Source: an uncultured Francisellaceae bacterium | GTDB taxonomy: Bacteria > Pseudomonadota > Gammaproteobacteria > UBA6186 > Azoamicaceae | DNA: 64,000 bases | Direction: 5' to 3' | NCBI GenBank assembly: GCA_945956915.1 | Contig: CAMFJH010000003.1 | Span: 89,022 to 153,021 of the forward strand | Shown: positions 58,085 through 64,000 of the stretch, piece by piece | Layout: each line of letters opens with the position of its first letter | How positions within the stretch are numbered: the first letter of the stretch is position 1 | Translations under genes and position numbers: made by a program | The notes under the pieces: model-generated | Seen by the model: only the letters and a program-made list of their open reading frames with translations | Databases searched by the model: none | Told to the model about the DNA's origin: nothing

Positions 58085-58399
58085 ATGAGTAACCATGATG
58101 GCAGTTATATGTTGAACGAAGTATTACAGTATTTGGAAGACAGTCGTAGTTCACCTTTGGGAAAAGCCTTTAAAAAAATGTCTACAGTAAATCGTACTCA
58201 TTTTTTTAATGACATTCTTAATATTGGCAGAAATTATGATTGTAATGATGGGGAGATCATGTCTTTCATCGGATATCAATATGGTTTTTGTTATTGTTGT
58301 TGTGAATATAAAGAACCTCTCAAAGTAGAAGAAGATTTATCTGATGAGGACGAAGAAGACTATATTTGTAATGAGTGTAAACTGAATGTATTTTGTTGA
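58085..58399 (+). CDS. Small protein with a Cys-rich, probably zinc-binding C-terminus
   Basis: 104 residues. The first ~70 residues are helical and polar. The C-terminal third has the cluster CYCCCEY and, after an acidic stretch (EEDLSDEDEEDY), CNEC and a final Cys. Paired CxC/CxxC groups suggest a zinc ribbon, but the exact ligands are uncertain. The ATG follows AAAGGAGAAAG. No family was recognised and no signal peptide is present. It stands alone after the adhesin terminator. Confidence 0.65.
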   Translation: MSNHDGSYMLNEVLQYLEDSRSSPLGKAFKKMSTVNRTHFFNDILNIGRNYDCNDGEIMSFIGYQYGFCYCCCEYKEPLKVEEDLSDEDEEDYICNECKLNVFC

Positions 58400-58547
58400 G
58401 AGCAAAAACACATTTTTTAAATTATTGTGCTATGTTCCAAGTATTGATACTATCGAAAGAAGTGATATATAGATCAAGCACTATTGTCTATTTTGTGTTT
58501 GCCTATATGTCACTCTAAGCTTTTTAACGAATTTTAGGAAGTGTTCA

Positions 58548-58790
58548 ATGCTAGATATAGAAAAAGCCATTTATAACCCAGCCAGCGTGTTTAAGAGGCC
58601 TGCTGAGGTCTTAAAGACCGATTTACCGCTATCGATTGCTCAAAAAATTGAGCTTTTGGAACGATGGGCATATGATGTTAGGGAACGAGAGGTCGCTGAA
58701 GAGGAAAATATGCATTCTGATACACAAGTCGATATTCTAGATGAAATTTTGCTAGCCTTAAATCAGCTTCGTTCGCCTGAACAAAATTAA
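58548..58790 (+). CDS. Conserved hypothetical protein, 80 aa
   Basis: MLDIEKAIYNPASVFKRPAEVL, then LSIAQKIELLERWAYDVRERE, recall a small uncharacterised family found in several proteobacteria in which a pattern of 'NPASVF..PEEV' precedes a helix with WEYD. This recall is from memory and was not searched. The protein is acidic and helical with no membrane segment. TTAGGA lies upstream of the ATG. It precedes the PEBP-family gene by about 37 nt and may share its transcript. Confidence 0.6.
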   Translation: MLDIEKAIYNPASVFKRPAEVLKTDLPLSIAQKIELLERWAYDVREREVAEEENMHSDTQVDILDEILLALNQLRSPEQN

Positions 58791-58827
58791 TAAAGCTGAA
58801 TAAATCATGTTAATGGGAGTATTCCTT

Positions 58828-59307
58828 ATGCCTTTGCTAATCAATTCACCTGCTTTTGTGCACGAAGAAACCATCCCTATGCAGTACACTTGTGAAGGCG
58901 AGGATTATTCCCCACCTTTATCTTGGGAAGGTGTACCTGCAAATGCTAAAAGCTTAGTTTTAATAGTAGATGATCCCGATGCTCCAGACCCTAATGCCCC
59001 TAAAATGAGGTACGTACACTGGGTGCTCTATAATTTGCCCCCTAACACCCGCGGTTTAGCTGAAAATATCTCTGCAGCAAACTTGCCTATGGGTACAGAG
59101 CAAGGTTTAAATGATTGGAAGAGAGTGGGTTACGGTGGGCCTTGCCCACCCATTGGAAGGCATCGATATTTTTTCAAATTGTATGCTCTAGATTCAGTCT
59201 TAACCACACTTTCGAATCCTACTAAAGCAGAAATAGAAAAAGCAATGGATGGCCATATTATTGCTCAAGCAGAAATGATAGGTACCTATCAAAAAGTACA
59301 CCATTAA
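58828..59307 (+). CDS. YbhB/YbcL (PEBP/Raf kinase inhibitor-like) protein
   Basis: 159 residues from the third in-frame ATG at 58828, which has GGGAG 8 nt upstream; starts at 58807 and 58813 are less likely. PEBP landmarks are SPPLSWEGVPANAKSLVLIVDDPDAPDP (a conserved strand region) near 38-65, HWVLYNLPP near 75, and YGGPCPPIGRHRYFFKLYALD near 115. The ligand-binding pocket is formed by these motifs. The biological role in bacteria is not settled; no signal peptide is visible, so it is probably cytosolic. It lies between a small gene and putP. Confidence 0.88.
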   Translation: MPLLINSPAFVHEETIPMQYTCEGEDYSPPLSWEGVPANAKSLVLIVDDPDAPDPNAPKMRYVHWVLYNLPPNTRGLAENISAANLPMGTEQGLNDWKRVGYGGPCPPIGRHRYFFKLYALDSVLTTLSNPTKAEIEKAMDGHIIAQAEMIGTYQKVHH

Positions 59308-59362
59308 TTTAAGGAAATATTTTAACACTTTTCATTAAACACTAAATAAGAGGTTTTTATTC

Positions 59363-60850
59363 GTGGATACTTTATTTGATATTCAAGGCGATGTGCCTGC
59401 CTTAATAGCATTTTTTGCTTACTTGTCGTGTGTAATGTTAGTGGGTGTGATTGCCTATTTAGCTACACGAAGTTTATCGGATTATGTATTGGGCGGCCGT
59501 ACGTTGGGGGGAGCCGTAGCCGCTTTAAGTGCTGGGGCTTCGGACATGAGCTCCTGGTTATTATTAGGCGTTCCTGGCGCTATTTATTTTTCAGGTCTAA
59601 GCAAAATATGGGTATTGATAGGGCTTGTGATAGGTGCTTATGCCTGTTGGTTATTTTTAGCTAAACGTTTGCGTATTTATTCTGAAATAGCCAATGATTC
59701 TGTGACACTTCCTGCATATTTGGATAATCGCTATAGAGACAAATCTAAAGCTATTCGTGTGGTCGCAGCTTTTGCGATTTTGATTTTCTTTGTTTATTAT
59801 ATTGCCTCTGGATTAACTGCAGGAGGCATATTGCTCAGTAGAACCTTCGAAATAGACTATGCCCAAGCTTTATGGTGGACTGCGGGGATTATTATGCTAT
59901 ACACCTCTATTGGTGGATTTTTAGCAGTCAGTTGGACTGATTTTTTTCAAGGAAACTTGATGCTAATTTGCCTCCTATTAGTGCCTTTTTTTGCGATAGA
60001 ACAAGCAGGGGGATGGGATAAAGGACTGGAAACCATATTGGCACATCAACCGCATTACTTAGATATTTGGCAAGATGTGAGTGTATTAGGCTTTATTAGT
60101 TTATTTTCTTGGGGCTTAGGCTATTTTGGTATGCCTCATATTTTGGTGCGTTTTATGTCCGTTAAAAGTGTCAAAGAAATTCCTTTGGCTAGGCGGGTGT
60201 GTATTTCTTGGATGACATTGTCTGTGATCGGTGCCGTCATGGTGGGTGTTGTGGGCGCTATCCACTTTTGTAATTGTCCTTTAGACAATAAAGAAACCGT
60301 TTTTATGGCTTTAGGCGAACAAGTTTTTCCCTCCTGGATTATGGGTCTTATTTTGGCGGCCATTTTATCCTCGAGTATGTGTGCCATTGACTCACAAATG
60401 TTGGCGGCATCCAGTGCTTTGACCGAAGATTTTTACAGAGCGTTATTTAGGCGCAATGCAAGCCAAAGAGAATTGGTGTGGATAGGTCGTTTAACGTGTG
60501 TGTTTATTGCAGGGATTGGTATTTATTTGGCGCGGGTGCCCAAACAAAGTATCATGGAACTGGTCGAATATGCTTGGGCAGGCTTAGGAGCCACTTTTGG
60601 TGCGGCGGTGGTCTTGTCTTTATTTTGGAAGCGCAGCACTCGAAATGGAATTGTTGCAGGAATGGTTTTGGGTGCTCTGACGGTTGTGGTATGGCACGCT
60701 CTGGGATATGATGCACAAATGAACGCTATTTTACCCGGTACTTTTATGTCTTATTTAGGTGTAGTGAGTATCAGTTTGTTGGATAAGCCACCTTCTGCTG
60801 AAATTGTAACAGAATTTGAAAAAGTAAATCAGATGTGTCAAACCACTTAA
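59363..60850 (+). CDS. putP: Sodium/proline symporter
   Basis: 495 residues (E. coli 502), with about 13 membrane helices of the SSS family. GGRTLGGAVAALSAGASDMSSWLLLGVPGA near 45-75 carries the Na+/proline-binding TM2 motif, and AAILSSSMCAIDSQMLAASSALTEDFYRA near 335 is TM9. A GTG start has AAGAGG about 9 nt upstream. It imports proline for the PutA encoded just downstream (19 nt gap). The direct linkage strengthens the substrate call. Confidence 0.94.
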   Translation: MDTLFDIQGDVPALIAFFAYLSCVMLVGVIAYLATRSLSDYVLGGRTLGGAVAALSAGASDMSSWLLLGVPGAIYFSGLSKIWVLIGLVIGAYACWLFLAKRLRIYSEIANDSVTLPAYLDNRYRDKSKAIRVVAAFAILIFFVYYIASGLTAGGILLSRTFEIDYAQALWWTAGIIMLYTSIGGFLAVSWTDFFQGNLMLICLLLVPFFAIEQAGGWDKGLETILAHQPHYLDIWQDVSVLGFISLFSWGLGYFGMPHILVRFMSVKSVKEIPLARRVCISWMTLSVIGAVMVGVVGAIHFCNCPLDNKETVFMALGEQVFPSWIMGLILAAILSSSMCAIDSQMLAASSALTEDFYRALFRRNASQRELVWIGRLTCVFIAGIGIYLARVPKQSIMELVEYAWAGLGATFGAAVVLSLFWKRSTRNGIVAGMVLGALTVVVWHALGYDAQMNAILPGTFMSYLGVVSISLLDKPPSAEIVTEFEKVNQMCQTT

Positions 60851-60869
60851 AAAACCAATAGGAAACTTT

Positions 60870-63800
60870 ATGCTTACAAAAAATGCTTTAATGCACAGCA
60901 TTCAACATGCCTATAGAATGGATGAAACAGCATGTGTGAATGCCTTGCTGCCCATAGCAACACTCCCACCTGAGGCAATTTTAAGAATACAAAACGAAGC
61001 CCGTCATTTGATTCAAAAAGTACGGGATCGTCGTGTGGGTAAAGGTGGACTTGATGCTTTTATGTTTCAATATGATTTATCTTCTGAAGAAGGCATTGCC
61101 TTAATGTGTTTGGCAGAAGCTTTATTGCGGATTCCGGATTCAGATACCATTGATCGCCTTATTAAAGATAAATTAACTTCACCGGATTGGGAGCAGCATA
61201 TTGGTAAAAGTAATTCTTTATTTGTGAATGCAGCTACCTGGGCTTTGATGTTAACCGGGAAAGTATTAGATCCTGAAGAGCAACATTCGAATTCTTTTGT
61301 GAATACATTAAGACGTTGGGCAGGACGTACAGGAGAGCCGGTGATACGCTTAGCGGTTTCTGAAGCCATGAAAATTCTGGGTCGACAATTTGTGATGTCC
61401 AGAACCATTCATGGGGGCATTAAGCGAGCTCGAAAAATGGAAGAAAAAGGCTATCGCTATTCCTATGATATGTTAGGCGAAGCCGCAAAGACCGAACAAG
61501 ATGCCGAGTTTTATTTAAATGCTTATCATAAAGCTATAGAAGCGATTGGGGAAGCCAGTAGTGAATTAGGACCTATTGCAGGGCCTGGAATTTCAGTTAA
61601 ATTATCTGCGCTACATCCTCGATATGAATGGGTGAAGCATGATCGCGTATTCACAGAATTATTACCAAAGCTAAAAAAATTAGCTTTAGAGGCCAAAGTC
61701 AGAAATATTGGCTTAACCATCGATGCAGAGGAAGCCGATCGTTTAGAAATTTCTTTAGAACTAATAGAAGCCTTAGCCATGGATCCAGTATTAAAAGGCT
61801 GGAAGGGTTTGGGCCTAGCCGTTCAAGCCTATCAAAAAAGGGCGAGTGCTGTGGTAGACTGGTTGATTGATTTAGCCAAACGTTCGGACTGTCGATTGAT
61901 GATAAGATTGGTAAAGGGTGCTTATTGGGATTCTGAAATAAAATGGGCTCAAGAACGAGGCTTAAAAAATTATCCAGTCTTCACACGTAAAAGTTCTACT
62001 GACGTTTCTTTTTTAGCCTGTGCTAAAAAATTATTGGCTGCGATACCCTTTGTTTATCCTCAATTTGCAACACATAATGCTTATACGGTAGCTGCAGTTT
62101 TAGAAATGGCGGGTGATTCAACCCAATTCGAATTCCAATGTTTACATGGAATGGGCGATACCCTTTATGACAGCATTGTAGGCAAAGATAATTTAAATAG
62201 GCCCTGTAGAGTGTATGCGCCTGTAGGTGGGCATGAATATTTATTGGCCTATTTGGTTAGGCGTTTATTGGAAAACGGTGCCAATACCTCTTTTGTTAAT
62301 CGGATTATTGATGCAGAAGCACCCATAGAAGAATTGATTATCGATCCGGTTGAAAAAACTAAAGCATTACAGAGTATTCCGCATTCTAAAATTCCCTTGC
62401 CTGTGAATTTATATGGAAAAATAGGAGAAACAGTGGAGGCTCGTTTAAATTCTGTAGGATTGGATCTTAGTAACACCCTTGAAACGGAACCTTTGTTACA
62501 AGCAGTGATTAACCAGTTGCCAGATATTGCCAACCAAAAAGTGAATCCCTTGAATAAAGAACAAGTGGATGAAGCCATTCAAAAAGCCGATCGAGCATTT
62601 TCAGCTTGGACCCATAAACCTATCGAAACACGTGCTTATTATTTAGACAAGGCCGCGGATATCCTTGAACACAATCGTTCAACCCTTATGGCCCTATTAA
62701 TTAGAGAAGCGGGTAAAACCGTTGCAGATTCAGTAGCAGAAATTCGGGAAGCTGTGGATTTTTGTAGATATTACAGTGTGCGTTTACGTGAAGATTTTAA
62801 ACCTGCCGTTTTAAGAGGACCTACGGGTGAACATAATCAATTAACTTTGCATGGTCGGGGTGTGATCGCTTGTATCAGTCCTTGGAATTTTCCTTTGGCG
62901 ATTTTTCTTGGTCAAATAACAGCGGCATTGGCAGCAGGCAATACAGTTGTTGCAAAACCGGCTTCTCAAACGCCTAAAATTGCTTTATATGCAGTTTCTT
63001 TATTACATGAAGCGGGTATTCCTAAGGATGTTGTACAGTGTTTAGTGGGCAGTGGCAGTGTTGTGGGTGCAAGTCTAACAGAAGACCTTCGTATTAAAGG
63101 TTTGATGTTTACGGGTTCTACGGAAACAGCCCGAGGTATTAACCAAGTCTTAGCGATTCGTCCAGGTCCTATCGTACCTTTTATTGCTGAAACCGGTGGT
63201 CAAAATGCGATGATTGTCGATTCTTCGGCTTTGCCCGAACAGGTAGTGACAGATGTACTAACCTCTGCATTTGGCAGTGCAGGACAGCGATGTTCTGCTT
63301 TGCGTGTTTTATTTTTACAAGAAGATATCGCACCCCGTATGATTAAAATGCTAAAAGGTGCGATGGTTGAATTATCGATAAATGATCCCTTATTGTTGTC
63401 AACGGATGTGGGGCCGGTGATTGATGAATCTGCCCGCCAAAGTTTATTGAAGCACGTAGAATATTTAGACACATTGTGTAAAAAAGAGGAAGCGTTTTTA
63501 TTACATGAATGTAATTTACCAGCACAAGCACCTGATTTGAATTTTTTTGCACCACGGGCTTATGAAATTAAGCATATAGGGCTTTTAACTCAAGAAATAT
63601 TTGGTCCTATTTTACATGTGATTCGTTATAAAGCCTCTGAACTGGATAAAGTTATAGAGAGCATTAATAATACGGGTTTTGGCTTAACTTTAGGAGTACA
63701 CAGCCGTATTACCCAAACTATCGACTATATTCATCAGCGTTTGCATGTGGGTAATATGTATGTGAATCGTTCTATGATAGGTGCAGTAGTCGGTGTGCAA

Positions 63801-63944
63801 CCCTTTGGAGGAGAAGGACTCTCGGGCACAGGGCCCAAAGCAGGAGGCCCCCGGATTTTAGAACGCTTGGCAACCGAGCGCTCTTTAAGTGTGAATACCT
63901 CTGCATCCGGAGGCAATTTGGCGCTGATGTCTTTAGCGGATTAA
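60870..63944 (+). CDS. putA: Bifunctional proline dehydrogenase / L-glutamate gamma-semialdehyde dehydrogenase
   Basis: 1024 residues, compatible with the short (type A) PutA that lacks both the N-terminal ribbon-helix-helix DNA-binding domain and the long C-terminal extension. Residues ~70-480 are the FAD-binding proline dehydrogenase barrel (MIRLVKGAYWDSEIKWAQ near 345, VGGHEYLLAYLVRRLLENGANTS near 452). The aldehyde dehydrogenase half (about 560-1000) has Glu774 in ETGGQN and catalytic Cys808 in GQRCSAL. It oxidises proline to glutamate in two steps. Without the DNA-binding domain it cannot repress the put genes as in E. coli. It is co-oriented with putP, 19 nt apart. Confidence 0.95.
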   Translation: MLTKNALMHSIQHAYRMDETACVNALLPIATLPPEAILRIQNEARHLIQKVRDRRVGKGGLDAFMFQYDLSSEEGIALMCLAEALLRIPDSDTIDRLIKDKLTSPDWEQHIGKSNSLFVNAATWALMLTGKVLDPEEQHSNSFVNTLRRWAGRTGEPVIRLAVSEAMKILGRQFVMSRTIHGGIKRARKMEEKGYRYSYDMLGEAAKTEQDAEFYLNAYHKAIEAIGEASSELGPIAGPGISVKLSALHPRYEWVKHDRVFTELLPKLKKLALEAKVRNIGLTIDAEEADRLEISLELIEALAMDPVLKGWKGLGLAVQAYQKRASAVVDWLIDLAKRSDCRLMIRLVKGAYWDSEIKWAQERGLKNYPVFTRKSSTDVSFLACAKKLLAAIPFVYPQFATHNAYTVAAVLEMAGDSTQFEFQCLHGMGDTLYDSIVGKDNLNRPCRVYAPVGGHEYLLAYLVRRLLENGANTSFVNRIIDAEAPIEELIIDPVEKTKALQSIPHSKIPLPVNLYGKIGETVEARLNSVGLDLSNTLETEPLLQAVINQLPDIANQKVNPLNKEQVDEAIQKADRAFSAWTHKPIETRAYYLDKAADILEHNRSTLMALLIREAGKTVADSVAEIREAVDFCRYYSVRLREDFKPAVLRGPTGEHNQLTLHGRGVIACISPWNFPLAIFLGQITAALAAGNTVVAKPASQTPKIALYAVSLLHEAGIPKDVVQCLVGSGSVVGASLTEDLRIKGLMFTGSTETARGINQVLAIRPGPIVPFIAETGGQNAMIVDSSALPEQVVTDVLTSAFGSAGQRCSALRVLFLQEDIAPRMIKMLKGAMVELSINDPLLLSTDVGPVIDESARQSLLKHVEYLDTLCKKEEAFLLHECNLPAQAPDLNFFAPRAYEIKHIGLLTQEIFGPILHVIRYKASELDKVIESINNTGFGLTLGVHSRITQTIDYIHQRLHVGNMYVNRSMIGAVVGVQPFGGEGLSGTGPKAGGPRILERLATERSLSVNTSASGGNLALMSLAD

Positions 63945-64000
63945 ATAGTCGAGCCTGAAAAACACCTTATAGCCTGCTAAAGAAGTATTTTCCCAAATAA

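Overview
The window is an AT-rich chromosomal segment from a gammaproteobacterium. The order rpmF-plsX-fabH-fabD-fabG-acpP-fabF-mltG-tmk-holB-tatD, together with tamA/tamB, hldE, nfuA, rlmJ and putP/putA, is gammaproteobacterial housekeeping. A ribonuclease-inhibitor-type LRR protein, an ankyrin-like protein and a 1187-residue coiled-coil protein look like eukaryote-directed effectors. This combination suggests a host- or amoeba-associated member of Legionellales (Coxiella/Legionella/Berkiella-like). That placement is an inference from gene content and was not tested by phylogeny. No rRNA, tRNA, CRISPR array or autonomous transposase was seen.

Layout. (1) 2-11269 (+): the 3' part of a giant type I-secreted adhesin with about 27 VCBS/cadherin-like repeats, RTX repeats and a type I secretion C-terminus; its 5' end lies outside the window. 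(2) 22582-11300 (-): a compact seven-gene run of FMN glutamate-synthase-like oxidoreductase, fused NitT/TauT-type permease, ATPase, TamA, TamB, HldE and a TPR/glycosyltransferase protein, with a recognisable promoter in front. This is a cell-envelope and LPS-heptose operon. (3) 22806-30448: small orphan genes, nfuA, an LRR protein, the large coiled-coil protein and a ferredoxin/flavodoxin-NADP reductase. (4) 30559-40413 (+): a sigma70-type promoter, then rpmF and the fatty-acid synthesis genes, mltG, a 342-bp inverted-repeat element, and tmk-holB-tatD-rlmJ, mostly overlapping or closely spaced.

(5) 40461-46701 (+): a type I secretion locus made of an unknown 316-aa protein, two different ABC half-transporters and an HlyD-type adaptor, closed by a strong terminator. 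(6) 46731-48604: a small unknown gene and a divergent DUF2000/LysR pair with a visible operator-promoter overlap. (7) 48809-57733 (+): a second giant adhesin of 2974 aa with Calx-beta-like repeats in a three-fold A-A-B super-repeat, then T1SS-143-like repeats, a von Willebrand A domain, an RTX block and an unusual roughly 490-residue tail with an EF-hand-like loop. (8) 58085-63944 (+): two small orphans, a PEBP-family protein, and putP-putA for proline uptake and catabolism.

How the genes may work together. The two-ABC exporter and its adaptor are the obvious candidates for secreting the two giant adhesins. The outer-membrane TolC partner, and any LapD/LapG-type release system, are not in the window. 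The most unusual signals are: the two ABC subunits, both with an SPG-type signature in place of SGGQ and one also without the H-loop histidine; the inverted-repeat element, whose two arms differ mainly by compensatory changes in a small hairpin; and the nested repeats of the second adhesin, including two 506-nt copies that differ at only about two positions.
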